Shown here piece by piece: positions 24,570-33,401 of a stretch of 64,000 nucleotides of DNA. Below the pieces are notes generated by a model. It did not search any database, was not told where the DNA came from, and worked only from the letters and a program-made list of their open reading frames with translations. Both the position numbers and the translations under genes were made by a program. Origin of the DNA: Mycolicibacterium senegalense (GTDB lineage Bacteria > Actinomycetota > Actinomycetes > Mycobacteriales > Mycobacteriaceae); NCBI RefSeq assembly GCF_019645875.1, contig NZ_CP081000.1, positions 4,092,001 to 4,156,000 of the forward strand. The letters are read 5' to 3'. The number at the start of each line of letters is the position of its first letter. Positions within the stretch are counted from its first letter, which is position 1.

Positions 24570-26066
24570 ATGAGCCTGAACCAGCTGTACCTGACCTTGC
24601 TCACCGGCGGCATCGTGCTGCTCGCGAGCATCATCGGCACGCGCGTGGCTACCCGCATCGGGTTCCCGAGCCTGCTGTTCTTCCTGCTGGTCGGGATGGT
24701 GTTGGGCGTCGACGGAATCGGGCTCGACTTCCACAACGTCGAGCTGGCGCGCAACGTGTGCACGACGGCGCTGGCGATCGTGCTGGTCGAAGGCGGTCTG
24801 ACCACCCGGTTCTCCGATATCCGAGGGGTGCTGGCACCCGCGGGCGTTCTGGCCACCCTCGGCGTGGTGATCAGCACCGCCATCACCGCCGTCGGCGCGC
24901 ACCTCCTGCTGGGCATGGACTGGCAACTCGCATTGCTGCTCGGCGCCATCGTCGCCTCCACGGACGCGGCCGCGGTGTTCTCGGTGTTGCGCATCCTGCC
25001 GCTGCCGCGCCGGCTGGCCGGCCTGCTGGAGGCAGAATCGGGCTTCAACGACGCGCCGGCGGTCATTCTTGTGTTGACGTTCAGCGTGGTGCCGTTCGTG
25101 TTCCACCCCGAAGGCGCCATCGCCGACCTGGTCTATGAATTGGTAACCGGCGCTCTGCTGGGACTGGCCGTCGGGTTCGCCGGTGCATTCGCCTTACGCC
25201 GCATCGCGCTGCCCGCCTCAGGGCTGTACCCCATCGCCACCTTCGGGCTGGGCTTCATCGCATTCGCCGCCGCCGGTAGTGCGCACGCGAGCGGCTTCAT
25301 CGCCGCCTACCTGTCGGCGGTGGTGCTGGCAAACTCAGGCCTGCCCCACAAGTCAGCCACCCGCTCCTTCGCCGAGGGGGTGGGCTGGCTGGCCCAGATC
25401 GGGTTGTTCGTCCTGCTCGGATTGTTGGTGAACCCGCATGATCTGGCCGGTGACATCATTCCGGCGATCGCCATCGGGCTGGTGCTGCTGTTGATCGCCC
25501 GGCCGGTTTCGGTGGTGTTGTCCTTGGCCGGATTCCGGATCTCGTTGCGTGAACAGCTTTTTCTGTCCTGGGCCGGGCTGCGCGGCGCAGTGCCGATCGT
25601 GCTGGCCACCTTTCCGATCGTCGCCGGAGTGCCCGACAGCTACCGGTTGCTCAACATCGTGTTCGTCCTCGTGGTGATCTTCACCCTGGTGCAGGCACCC
25701 AGTATCAAGCTCGTGGCCAACGCACTGGGGCTGATCACCCGCGACATCACCCGCGAGATCCAGGTCGAAGCCGCACCCTTGGACGTGCTCGACGCCGAGC
25801 TGCTGACCATGACCGTGCAACCTCATTCCCGGCTGCACAACGTCACGATCCTGGAACTGCGACTGCCAGACCCGGCGGTCATCACGCTGATCATCCGCAA
25901 CGGCCGCACCTTCGTGCCACTGCCCGAAACCCGCATCGCCGTCGGCGACGAACTGCTCATCGTCACCACGAGCAAGACGCGCACCGCCGCCGAGGCCCGG
26001 CTGCGCGCGGTGAGCCGGCGCGGCAAGCTCGCCTACTGGTTCGACGAATACGGGCTCGAAGACTGA
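24570..26066 (+). CDS. CPA1-type cation/proton antiporter with TrkA-C domain (NhaP2/CvrA-like)
   Basis: A 498-residue membrane protein with about twelve hydrophobic segments. The ion-site stretch AIVASTDAAAVFSVL, followed by GLLEAESGFNDAPAVIL, carries the paired acidic residues of CPA1 exchangers. From about residue 400 a cytosolic TrkA-C/RCK-C domain follows (VTILELRLPDPAVITLIIR). The architecture matches NhaP2/CvrA K+/H+ antiporters. It is divergent from the TrkA-type gene with 79 bases between the starts, supporting shared control of K+ and pH balance. Confidence 0.88.
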   Translation: MSLNQLYLTLLTGGIVLLASIIGTRVATRIGFPSLLFFLLVGMVLGVDGIGLDFHNVELARNVCTTALAIVLVEGGLTTRFSDIRGVLAPAGVLATLGVVISTAITAVGAHLLLGMDWQLALLLGAIVASTDAAAVFSVLRILPLPRRLAGLLEAESGFNDAPAVILVLTFSVVPFVFHPEGAIADLVYELVTGALLGLAVGFAGAFALRRIALPASGLYPIATFGLGFIAFAAAGSAHASGFIAAYLSAVVLANSGLPHKSATRSFAEGVGWLAQIGLFVLLGLLVNPHDLAGDIIPAIAIGLVLLLIARPVSVVLSLAGFRISLREQLFLSWAGLRGAVPIVLATFPIVAGVPDSYRLLNIVFVLVVIFTLVQAPSIKLVANALGLITRDITREIQVEAAPLDVLDAELLTMTVQPHSRLHNVTILELRLPDPAVITLIIRNGRTFVPLPETRIAVGDELLIVTTSKTRTAAEARLRAVSRRGKLAYWFDEYGLED

Positions 26067-26100
26067 CGGCTCCCAAGCTGACGACTCCCAAGCTGACGGC
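26064..26100 (+). repeat. 15-base tandem repeat at the antiporter stop codon
   Basis: The unit TGACGGCTCCCAAGC (26064-26078) is repeated with one change at 26079-26093 and then begins again (TGACGGC, 26094-26100). Each unit starts with TGA in the frame of the antiporter gene, so copy-number change would not alter the protein. It looks like a small slipped-strand duplication. Confidence 0.75.
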
Positions 26101-26321
26101 GATGTGGCATCGAGCACATCCGTGCTTGCCAATTTGAAACACAACCCTCCCCTAAGGGTAGAGTTGTCATCGATGTAGAACGTGGCCGTCCCGGCCTGCC
26201 GGGCCCATCGTAGCGGCGCTTCCGATTACACGTCCTGCCAATACTTTTCACGCAATGGCGCGTGGATCAACTGTGCCTATTTGCCGCGCTGAGTCACTGC
26301 GCGGGCTGAAACGGAGTTCTG

Positions 26322-27827
26322 ATGGAACGAACGACTGACGCGGTGGCACCGCACGAACAGCAATCGGTGCTCGCGGCACTCCGTTCCCCCCGCAGGCTGC
26401 GCACCGAGGTGCTCGCCGGCCTGGTGGTGGCGCTGGCGCTGATCCCCGAAGCAATCTCGTTCTCGATCATCGCCGGCGTGGACCCGCGGGTCGGCCTGTT
26501 CGCGTCATTCACGATGGCGGTCACCATCGCGATCGTCGGCGGGCGACCGGCCATGATCTCGGCAGCCACCGGAGCTGTCGCACTCGTGATCGCCCCGCTG
26601 GTGCGCAGCCACGGCCTGGACTATCTCATCGCCACCGTAATCCTGGCCGGAGTGCTGCAGTTGGTCCTGGGCGGCCTCGGGATCGCCAAACTGATGCGAT
26701 TCGTGCCCCGCAGCGTGATGGTCGGCTTCGTCAACGCCCTGGCCATCCTGATCTTCCTGGCACAGCTGCCCCACCTGATCGGCGTGCCGTGGTTGGTCTA
26801 CCCGATGGTCGCGGTCGCCCTCGTCGTCATCGTCGCGCTACCGAAACTGAGCACCGCGATCCCTGCTCCGCTGGTGGCCATCGTGATACTCACCGCCGTC
26901 ACCGTCGGATTCGGCTGGTCGATTCCCAACGTGGGCGACGAAGGACAGCTGCCGTCGAGCCTGCCGTCCCTGCTGATCCCGAACGTCCCCTTCACCTTGC
27001 ACACGCTCGGGGTGATCGCGCCCTACGCGCTCGCGATGGCCGTGGTGGGTCTGCTGGAATCGCTGATGACGGCCAAGCTCGTCGACGACATCACCGACAC
27101 CCACTCCGACAAGTCCCGCGAGGCGCTGGGCCAGGGTGTGGCCAACATCGTCACCGGGTTCTTCGGCGGTATGGGCGGCTGCGCCATGATCGGCCAGACC
27201 ATGATCAACGTGAAATCGTGCGGCGCCCGCACGCGGATCTCGACCTTCCTGGCCGGCGCGTTCCTGCTGGGCCTGGTCGTCGGACTCGGCGACGTCGTAG
27301 CCCAGATCCCCATGGCCGCATTGGTCGCCGTGATGATCATGGTGTCCGTCGGCACCCTTGACTGGCACAGCATCAACCCGAAAACGTTGCGGCGCATGCC
27401 CAAGAGCGAAACCGCGGTAATGCTGGCCACCGTGGCGGTGACCGTGGCGACCAGCAACCTGGCCTACGGAGTGGCCGTCGGCACCTTGACGGCCATGGTG
27501 CTTTTCGCCCGACGCGTTGCTCACTTCACCGAGGTCGTCGACATCGATCACCCGGACGAAGACACTCGCGTGTACGCGGTTCGGGGCGAGCTGTTCTTCG
27601 CTTCCAGCAATGACCTCGTCTACCAATTCGACTACGCCGGTGACCCCGCCAACGTGGTCATCGATATGAGCCAGGCCCATATCTGGGATGCGTCGACCGT
27701 GTCTACCCTGGATGCCATCACCACCAAATACGCTGCCAAGGGCAAGACCGTCACCATTGTCGGGATGAACGAGAACAGCGCAGAACGCCACGCGCGGCTC
27801 AGCGGCCAACTCGCTGCGGCGCACTGA
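26322..27827 (+). CDS. SulP-family anion transporter with STAS domain
   Basis: A 501-residue protein. The N-terminal part shows VALALIPEAISFSIIAGVDP, the SulP signature, followed by roughly a dozen hydrophobic segments. A C-terminal STAS domain (VYAVRGELFFASSNDLV, NVVIDMSQAHIWDASTV) begins near residue 410. SulP proteins carry sulfate, bicarbonate or other anions. An ACGGAG ribosome-binding site precedes the ATG. The 255-base region upstream contains no gene. A MerR-family gene follows after 18 bases and is likely co-transcribed. Confidence 0.87.
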   Translation: MERTTDAVAPHEQQSVLAALRSPRRLRTEVLAGLVVALALIPEAISFSIIAGVDPRVGLFASFTMAVTIAIVGGRPAMISAATGAVALVIAPLVRSHGLDYLIATVILAGVLQLVLGGLGIAKLMRFVPRSVMVGFVNALAILIFLAQLPHLIGVPWLVYPMVAVALVVIVALPKLSTAIPAPLVAIVILTAVTVGFGWSIPNVGDEGQLPSSLPSLLIPNVPFTLHTLGVIAPYALAMAVVGLLESLMTAKLVDDITDTHSDKSREALGQGVANIVTGFFGGMGGCAMIGQTMINVKSCGARTRISTFLAGAFLLGLVVGLGDVVAQIPMAALVAVMIMVSVGTLDWHSINPKTLRRMPKSETAVMLATVAVTVATSNLAYGVAVGTLTAMVLFARRVAHFTEVVDIDHPDEDTRVYAVRGELFFASSNDLVYQFDYAGDPANVVIDMSQAHIWDASTVSTLDAITTKYAAKGKTVTIVGMNENSAERHARLSGQLAAAH

Positions 27828-27845
27828 ACCGTCACGGGGGAACCG

Positions 27846-28235
27846 TTGAGTAACCAGGATCATCTGCAGATCGGCGAGGTCGCCGCCCGAACCGAGTTGT
27901 CCATCAAGACAATCCGGCACTACGACGAGGTGGGCCTGGTCACCCCGTCCGCACGGTCTGCGGGAGGATTCCGGCTTTACACCGCCGACGACGTCAACCG
28001 GCTGCTGGCGATCCGCCGGATGAAACCGTCGGGCTTCAGCCTCGAGGAAATGCGTGAGCTGCTCGACGCCCTCGATACGCTCGACTCCCCCGGAGCGTCC
28101 GCCGCCCATCGCGCCGAGGCCACCGCTTTCCTGGCCCAGTGCCATGCGCGCGCCCAAGAAGCCTGCGTCAAGCTGACCCGGCAGCTGGCCTACGCACAGG
28201 AACTGACCGAGCAGCTTTCGCGCTACCGCGGCTGA
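27846..28235 (+). CDS. MerR-family transcriptional regulator
   Basis: A 129-residue MerR protein. The winged HTH starts LQIGEVAARTELSIKTIRHY and continues YDEVGLVTPSARSAGGFRLY, followed by a dimerisation helix (CHARAQEACVKLTRQLAYAQ). It has no metal-binding Cys pair at the end, so it is not an obvious metal sensor. The TTG start has GGGGGAA upstream. It lies 18 bases after the SulP gene and could regulate it. Confidence 0.82.
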   Translation: MSNQDHLQIGEVAARTELSIKTIRHYDEVGLVTPSARSAGGFRLYTADDVNRLLAIRRMKPSGFSLEEMRELLDALDTLDSPGASAAHRAEATAFLAQCHARAQEACVKLTRQLAYAQELTEQLSRYRG

Positions 28236-28272
28236 GCCGTTTGACCTGCGGGCGCGCGGGTATATCAGGCAG

Positions 28273-28962
28273 ATGCCAACGCCGAGACCTTTCGCGGTCC
28301 TGTTCGACGTCGACGGCACCCTCGTCGACACGAACTATCTGCACGTTCACGCCTGGGCCCGCGCGTTCCGCGAGGAGAACATCGACGTGGAGTCCTGGCG
28401 GATCCACCGCAGCATCGGCATGGATGGCAGCACCCTGGTGGCAACCTTGTCCGGGGACGCGAGTGACGCAGTGCAGCACCGCCTCAAAGATCGCCACAGC
28501 AGCCTCTACAAGGACAGTTCAGAGTTGATCGTGCGCCTGCCCGGCGCGCGTGAACTCCTGCGCCATCTCGCCGAGAACGAGGTGCAAGTAGTGCTCGCCA
28601 GTTCCGCACCGGAAGACGAACTCGCCATCACCCGAAAGGTTCTCGACAGCGACGACGCCATCGCGGCAGCCACGTCTTCGAAGGACGTCGACACCGCCAA
28701 ACCCGACCCGAGCATCGTTCAGATAGCGTTGGAGCGGGCCGGCGTGTCTGCCGAGCAGGCCGTGTTCGTCGGAGACGCGGTGTGGGATGGCGAAGCCGCC
28801 ACCCGCCTCGGCGTTCCGTTCATCGGCTTGCGCTGCGGCGGCGTCGCCGACAGTGAGCTCGAAAAAGCCGGTGCGCAAGCTGTTTTCGATGATCCACTCG
28901 ACCTCCTGCGACATTTGGAGACCACCGTCATCGGCGCACGACTCCGGGACTCGTCGCACTGA
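28273..28962 (+). CDS. HAD-superfamily hydrolase (phosphatase-like)
   Basis: A 229-residue HAD protein. Motif I is FDVDGTLVDTN, motif II VVLASSAPED, motif III around TAKPDPSI and motif IV VFVGDAVWDGEAA. The alpha-helical cap between motifs I and II marks it as a phosphoglycolate phosphatase/beta-phosphoglucomutase-like member. All catalytic residues appear present. The natural substrate is not evident from neighbours. Confidence 0.85.
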   Translation: MPTPRPFAVLFDVDGTLVDTNYLHVHAWARAFREENIDVESWRIHRSIGMDGSTLVATLSGDASDAVQHRLKDRHSSLYKDSSELIVRLPGARELLRHLAENEVQVVLASSAPEDELAITRKVLDSDDAIAAATSSKDVDTAKPDPSIVQIALERAGVSAEQAVFVGDAVWDGEAATRLGVPFIGLRCGGVADSELEKAGAQAVFDDPLDLLRHLETTVIGARLRDSSH

Positions 28963-28981
28963 GCGGGACGGGCGCGTCGGC

Positions 28982-29010
28982 TTGACCACACATGTCGAAC
29001 GTGTGTTCTA
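28982..29010 (+). promoter_or_regulatory. SOS (LexA) box overlapping a promoter
   Basis: TCGAAC-GTGT-GTTCTA at 28995-29010 matches the mycobacterial LexA consensus (TCGAAC-N4-GTTCGA) at 11 of 12 specified bases. A TTGACC at 28982-28987 fits a -35 element, and the -10 (TTCTAA or TCTAAT, 29006-29012) overlaps the right half of the box. A LexA dimer there would repress the DUF6319 gene until DNA damage. Confidence 0.75.
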
Positions 29011-29067
29011 ATGTTCCTCGCCGCCCATCCCGCCCCAGTGCGGGCGATGTTCGAAAAGGAGTTCGCC

Positions 29068-29496
29068 GTGACGATGACTGTAGACGCTCTGGCACAGGAA
29101 ACGTTGACCACTGACTCGGACACTGCCGGTGACGTGGTTGCGCCGGCCGAGAGCACGACGTCCGCCCCCGAAGCCTCTGTCGATGAGAAGCCCAAGAAGG
29201 CGCCGGCCAAGAAAGCTCCCGGCAAGAAGGCCAAGACCATCGAACTGACCCTCACCGTCACCGGTACCGCCGACGGCGAATGGCATGCCGAGCTCAAGCA
29301 GGGCAGCACCTACCTGGCGCGCAATGTCGCGGTTGCGGCCGCGGCCGTCTCACGCGCGGCCAAGGAATTGCACGAAGATCTGTCCACGCCCATCGACGAG
29401 GTGATCGAAGAGGCCCGCACCCAGCAGGCCGCCAAGGTCGCCGCATTGGAGGCCGAGCTGGAAGCGGCGCGAAAGGTCTTGTCTGACTTGGAGTGA
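29068..29496 (+). CDS. DUF6319 protein, Lys/Ala-rich
   Basis: 142 residues. The first 40 are acidic and Thr/Ser-rich. A histone-H1-like stretch follows (KPKKAPAKKAPGKKAKT). The conserved DUF6319 part comes next (IELTLTVTGTADGEWHAEL, YLARNVAVAAAAVSRAAKEL), ending in a helix likely to form a coiled coil (AAKVAALEAELEAARKVL). GTG 29068 has AAAGGAG six bases upstream; ATG 29074 is possible. The basic segment suggests nucleic-acid binding, which is inference. A near-perfect LexA box in its promoter suggests a role in the DNA-damage response. Confidence 0.75.
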   Translation: MTMTVDALAQETLTTDSDTAGDVVAPAESTTSAPEASVDEKPKKAPAKKAPGKKAKTIELTLTVTGTADGEWHAELKQGSTYLARNVAVAAAAVSRAAKELHEDLSTPIDEVIEEARTQQAAKVAALEAELEAARKVLSDLE

Positions 29497-29507
29497 GGCG
29501 CCTGCCC

Positions 29508-29822
29508 TTATGGTGCGGGTGCGAGCGTGTCAGGACACAGCTCACGCTGGGCGGCTTCCACCATTTGGGGGTTTCCCCAACCGATCAACTCAAATGACAT
29601 CAGGACGTTTTCCGGCGTCGAACCGCCGTAACGAAGCTTGTCGCAGATGGTGCGGCCGAGCGTCAGCAAGGATGTCGCGGGCAAGAGTTGGGGCCCCAGC
29701 GCCGCGAGGTAACCCTGCTCGTCGGCGTGAGCGGTTCCGGGTGCCACCATCACCAGCGACGCGAAACTTGCTGCTATGGCGATGGACAACTTGATGCGAC
29801 GGCTGGCCGCTTGGATTTTCAC
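29508..29822 (-). CDS. Secreted DUF732 protein
   Basis: 104 residues with an N-terminal signal peptide (basic start, SIAIAASFASLVMVAPGTA, then AHA-like cleavage around residue 33) and a DUF732 domain with two Cys residues (TICDKLRYGG and ELCPD) that could form a disulfide. DUF732 proteins are small secreted mycobacterial proteins of unknown function. GTG start at 29822. It converges on the DUF6319 gene. Confidence 0.8.
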   Translation of the reverse strand: MKIQAASRRIKLSIAIAASFASLVMVAPGTAHADEQGYLAALGPQLLPATSLLTLGRTICDKLRYGGSTPENVLMSFELIGWGNPQMVEAAQRELCPDTLAPAP

Positions 29823-29881
29823 GAGCCGAACGGTACCTGTCCGGCCGAGCCTCCCTGAGGCTTTTCAACTATCCATTTGAC

Positions 29882-29908
29882 CGAATCGTCAAATTTTCTG
29901 ACGGTTCG
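29882..29908 (-). terminator. Terminator-like hairpin between the DUF3297 and DUF732 genes
   Basis: Arms CGAATCGTCA and TGACGGTTCG pair at 9 of 10 positions (the other is G-T) around a 7-base A/T-rich loop. It lies 20 bases beyond the DUF3297 stop in the direction of minus-strand transcription. Confidence 0.55.
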
Positions 29909-29928
29909 ACCGCAGTGGCGGCGCAGGG

Positions 29929-30186
29929 TTACTTTGCTTGGCGGAAATACGGTTCAACCGTGCCGCTGAGCTTGACGACCATCGGATTTCCGCGACGATC
30001 CTTGGCGGTAGGGACTTCAACGCGCACCCAACCCTCGGCCACGTCATATTCGTGAACGTTGGTCTTCTCGACGCCGTTGAAGCGAATACCCACGTCGCGG
30101 AGAAGCACCTCTTCGTCATAGAAGGGGCTGCGGGGATCCACCGAGAGGTGATTCGGTGGAACGTCTGTGTTCTGGTCCTCGGGCAT
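29929..30186 (-). CDS. DUF3297 family protein
   Basis: 85 residues, highly characteristic of the family: PPNHLSVDPRSPFYDEEVL, GIRFNGVEKTNVHEYDVAEG and LSGTVEPYF. DUF3297 proteins are small, cytosolic and conserved across proteobacteria and actinobacteria without an assigned function (glutathione-peroxidase-like names in databases are unsupported here). It stands alone between two hairpins and next to a tRNA gene. Confidence 0.82.
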   Translation of the reverse strand: MPEDQNTDVPPNHLSVDPRSPFYDEEVLLRDVGIRFNGVEKTNVHEYDVAEGWVRVEVPTAKDRRGNPMVVKLSGTVEPYFRQAK

Positions 30187-30294
30187 GATGGCTTTCGTTG
30201 AGTGCTGCGGTCGGCTCTTGGATCTGATTCTCCAAGAACCTACGCGACCTGTGGTGACGGGTTCCGGTTAGGTTCAGACGGGCTACACAGCAAA

Positions 30295-30322
30295 GAACCC
30301 GAAGTCGTGTGACTTCGGGTTC
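30295..30322 (-). terminator. Terminator of the tRNA-Ala gene
   Basis: A perfect 12-bp stem (GAACCCGAAGTC / GACTTCGGGTTC) with a GTGT loop, followed on the minus strand by TTTG, lies 8 bases after the tRNA 3' end. Confidence 0.8.
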
Positions 30323-30329
30323 TCAAACG

Positions 30330-30402
30330 TGGAGCTAAGGGGACTCGAACCCCTGACCCCCACACTGCCAGTGTGGTGCGCTACCAGCTGCGCCATAGCC
30401 CC
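30330..30402 (-). tRNA. tRNA-Ala (anticodon GGC)
   Basis: A 73-base cloverleaf can be drawn on the minus strand. The acceptor arms are GGGGCTA and TAGCTCC, the D-arm GCGCAGCTGGTAGCGC, the anticodon stem-loop CCACA-CTGGCAG-TGTGG with GGC at the centre, and the T-arm AGGGG-TTCGAGT-CCCCT. The discriminator base is A. The 3' CCA is not encoded. A terminator hairpin follows. Confidence 0.95.
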
Positions 30403-30458
30403 GTTTGTCGTGCTCAACGAAGTTACACCACAGGGGCCGTCTAACCCAAAACGGCAGC

Positions 30459-31700
30459 TCAGGGCAGTTCATCGGCGGAATCGGGGCCCAGTGGGCGGGC
30501 TGGGGTGTGCTCCTCTGTCGCCGACGGCCGGGTCTCCGGGGCGAAGACCCACCCCACCGCCGCGGCGAGCATGATGACGCCGGTGGTGACGAACGCCACC
30601 GGGAAGCTGATGTGCAGGGCGATCTGGCCCACGGCGAACGAGCCGACAATCGCGCCGAGGTCCGACATCATCTGGAACGTCGCCACCGCCGTCCCGCCCC
30701 GCGCCTTGTTGCCGACGACGTCGGCCACCGCGGCCTGCTGCGGCGAGACGAACATCCCCGTCGCCGCCCCGGTCACATAGGCACACACCAGAAACAGCGG
30801 CAGGGAGTCGCTGAAGCCGACCGCCACCGTCGCCGCGGCCGACACCGACAGCCCCACGATCACCAGCACCCGACGCCCGACCCGGTCGGAGAGGTAACCG
30901 CTGGGCACCACGGCTGAGACGTTGCCGATCGCGAAAGTCGCCAGCGCCAGCCCCGCCGCACCCGCGCTGCGCCCCAGGACGTCCACCACGAACAACGGCA
31001 CCAAGGCGATGCGCAATCCGACCGAGGACCAACCGGACGCGAAATTGGAGAACAACGCCGCGCGATAGGCGCCATGCCGCAGCACCTCACGCATCGAGAC
31101 CTTCGGCACCTCGTCGACGGACGGGACGGCCAACTCCGAGTGGCGCAGGCTGACGAACACCACCGCGGCGGCCACCAACAGCGCCGCGCCGTAGATCAAA
31201 AACGGTGCCGACAGTCCGAAGCCGGCGGTCAAGCTGCCCAATACCGGCCCGCCGACGGAGCCGACCAGAAACCCGGAGGCGAACAACCCGGCCACCCGGC
31301 CGCGAGCATCCGGCGGCGAAATCCGGATCATCAGGCCCAGTGAGGACACGGTGAACATCGCCGAACCCAGTCCACCGAGCGAGCGGAACAGCAAGAGCTG
31401 TGTGTAGGTCTGGGCGAACGCGCAGGCTCCGGTGGACACCGCGACGATGAGCAGCCCACTGATATAGACCCGCCGCTCGCCCAGTCGTTGCACCAGGGCC
31501 CCTGCCGGCGGCGCGCCCACCAGACGCATCGCCGCGAATGCGGTGATCACGAACGTGGCAGCGGCGATACTGACCCCGAAATGCCGGGCATAGTTCGGCA
31601 GCACCGGGGCAACGACGCCGTAGCCGAGCGCGACCACCACATTCGCGCAAACCAGCAGCCAGACCTCGCGGGGCAGGCTCTGCGTGGTCTTGACGGTCAC
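30459..31700 (-). CDS. MFS transporter
   Basis: A 413-residue membrane protein with twelve hydrophobic segments. It shows GVVAPVLPNYARHFGVS in the first helix region and the MFS loop motif (GALVQRLGERRVYISG) between TM2 and TM3, repeated in weaker form as GYLSDRVGRRVLVIVG. The type is that of drug/sugar exporters. Its GTG start overlaps the stop of pgm (four bases), so the two are coupled. The substrate is unknown. Confidence 0.85.
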   Translation of the reverse strand: MTVKTTQSLPREVWLLVCANVVVALGYGVVAPVLPNYARHFGVSIAAATFVITAFAAMRLVGAPPAGALVQRLGERRVYISGLLIVAVSTGACAFAQTYTQLLLFRSLGGLGSAMFTVSSLGLMIRISPPDARGRVAGLFASGFLVGSVGGPVLGSLTAGFGLSAPFLIYGAALLVAAAVVFVSLRHSELAVPSVDEVPKVSMREVLRHGAYRAALFSNFASGWSSVGLRIALVPLFVVDVLGRSAGAAGLALATFAIGNVSAVVPSGYLSDRVGRRVLVIVGLSVSAAATVAVGFSDSLPLFLVCAYVTGAATGMFVSPQQAAVADVVGNKARGGTAVATFQMMSDLGAIVGSFAVGQIALHISFPVAFVTTGVIMLAAAVGWVFAPETRPSATEEHTPARPLGPDSADELP

Positions 31701-33331
31701 CCGATGACTGTATTCACCACTTCCTTCGCGGCCTCCTGCACCTCCGCGAGATGATCGGCGCCCAGGAAAGACTCGGCATAGATCTTGTAGACGTCCTCGG
31801 TGCCCGACGGCCGAGCGGCGAACCAGGCGTTCTCGGTGGTGACCTTCAGCCCGCCCAATGCCGCGCCGTTGCCGGGCGCGGAGGTGAGCTTGGCGGTGAT
31901 CGGCTCGCCGGCCAGCTCGGTGGCACTGACCTGTTCGGGCGACAACTTGGCCAGCCGGGCCTTCTGCTCACGATCGGCCGGGGCGTCGATGCGCGCGTAG
32001 GTAGGTGAGCCGTAGCGTTCGGCCAATTCGGCGTAGCGCTGCGACGGCGTCGACCCGGTGACCGCCAGGATCTCCGAGGCCAGCAGCGCCAGGATGATGC
32101 CGTCCTTGTCGGTGGTCCAGGTCGACCCGTCGGTGCGCAGGAACGACGCGCCGGCACTCTCCTCGCCGCCGAATCCGATGCCGCCGCCGATCAGCCCGTC
32201 GACGAACCACTTGAAGCCCACCGGTACCTCGACCAGTTTGCGATCCAGGCCGGCCACCACCCGGTCGATGATCGAACTGCTCACCGCGGTCTTGCCCACC
32301 GCGGTGGCCGCGGGCCAGTTCGGCCGGTGGGTGTAGAGGTAATCGATCGCCACAGCGAGATAGTGGTTGGGATTCATCAACCCTCCGTCCGGGGTGACGA
32401 TGCCGTGCCGGTCGGAGTCGGCGTCGTTGCCGGTGGCGATTTGGTACTCATCCCGGTTGGCGATCAGTGACGCCATGGCATTCGGTGAGCTGCAGTCCAT
32501 CCGGATCTTGCCGTCGGTGTCCAGGGTCATGAACCGCCACGTGGCATCGACCAGCGGATTGACCACGGTGAGGTCGAGGTTGTAGCGCTCGGCGATGGCA
32601 CCCCAATAATCCACGCTGGCCCCGCCGAGCGGGTCAGCACCGATGCGGATGCCCTCGGCCCGGATCGCATGCAAGTCCACCACATTGGCCAGGTCAGAGA
32701 CGTAGGCATCCAGGTAGTCGTGACGCTGAGCCGTCTGCAGCGCCCGCGCCAGCGGCATGCGTTTCACGTCCTTGAACCCGTCGCGCAGGATGTCGTTGGC
32801 GCGCTTGGCAATCCAGCCGGTGGCGTCGGTGTCGGCCGGTCCGCCGTTGGGCGGGTTGTACTTGAAGCCCCCGTCGCGGGGCGGGTTGTGCGACGGTGTC
32901 ACGACGATGCCATCGGCGAGGTCGGCGTCACGGCCACTGTTGAAGGTCAGGATGGCGTGGCTGACCGCGGGTGTCGGGGTGTAGCGATCAGCCGAATCGA
33001 TCATCGCTACAACATCGTTGGCCGCCAAGACCTCCAGCGCCGACGCCCAGGCCGGTTCCGACAGCGCATGGGTGTCCCGGCCGAGGAACAACGGGCCGGT
33101 GGTGCCCTGTGCGGCGCGATATTCGACGATGGCCTGGGTGGTGGCCAGGATGTGGCCCTCGTTGAACGCGGTGTCCAGACTGGAGCCGCGATGGCCGGAG
33201 GTGCCGAACACCACCTGCTGCGCAATGTCTTCAGGGTCGGGCCGGCGGGTGTAGTAGGCGGTCACCACCGCGGCGATGTCGATCAGATCCTCGGGTTGAG
33301 CCGGTTGTCCGGCGCGGGGATTGGCAGCCAT
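31697..33331 (-). CDS. pgm: Phosphoglucomutase (alpha-D-glucose-phosphate specific)
   Basis: A 544-residue phosphohexomutase that interconverts glucose-1-phosphate and glucose-6-phosphate for glycogen, trehalose and cell-wall sugar nucleotides. It contains FGTSGHRGSSLDTAF (phosphate loop), VVTPSHNPPRDGG with the phosphoserine, DADSDRHG for Mg2+, GGEESAGASFLR for sugar selection and FAARPSGTEDVYKIYAES for the distal phosphate. Length and motifs match PgmA of M. tuberculosis. ATG at 33331. The downstream MFS gene overlaps its stop. Confidence 0.95.
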   Translation of the reverse strand: MAANPRAGQPAQPEDLIDIAAVVTAYYTRRPDPEDIAQQVVFGTSGHRGSSLDTAFNEGHILATTQAIVEYRAAQGTTGPLFLGRDTHALSEPAWASALEVLAANDVVAMIDSADRYTPTPAVSHAILTFNSGRDADLADGIVVTPSHNPPRDGGFKYNPPNGGPADTDATGWIAKRANDILRDGFKDVKRMPLARALQTAQRHDYLDAYVSDLANVVDLHAIRAEGIRIGADPLGGASVDYWGAIAERYNLDLTVVNPLVDATWRFMTLDTDGKIRMDCSSPNAMASLIANRDEYQIATGNDADSDRHGIVTPDGGLMNPNHYLAVAIDYLYTHRPNWPAATAVGKTAVSSSIIDRVVAGLDRKLVEVPVGFKWFVDGLIGGGIGFGGEESAGASFLRTDGSTWTTDKDGIILALLASEILAVTGSTPSQRYAELAERYGSPTYARIDAPADREQKARLAKLSPEQVSATELAGEPITAKLTSAPGNGAALGGLKVTTENAWFAARPSGTEDVYKIYAESFLGADHLAEVQEAAKEVVNTVIG

Positions 33332-33401
33332 GGTCCCGATTGTGCTCCCGATCGGATGTCGGTGCCCGGCTCTCGCACATCAGACGCCATACTTTTACTT
33401 C

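Noticed and set aside
33332..33401. Fluoride (crcB) riboswitch upstream of the first crcB
   Set aside because: The 70-base gap contains GGATGTCGGTGCCCGG and CATCAGACGCC, but not the required GGNGATG...CGCC and CTGATGGC pairing. The similarity is too weak.
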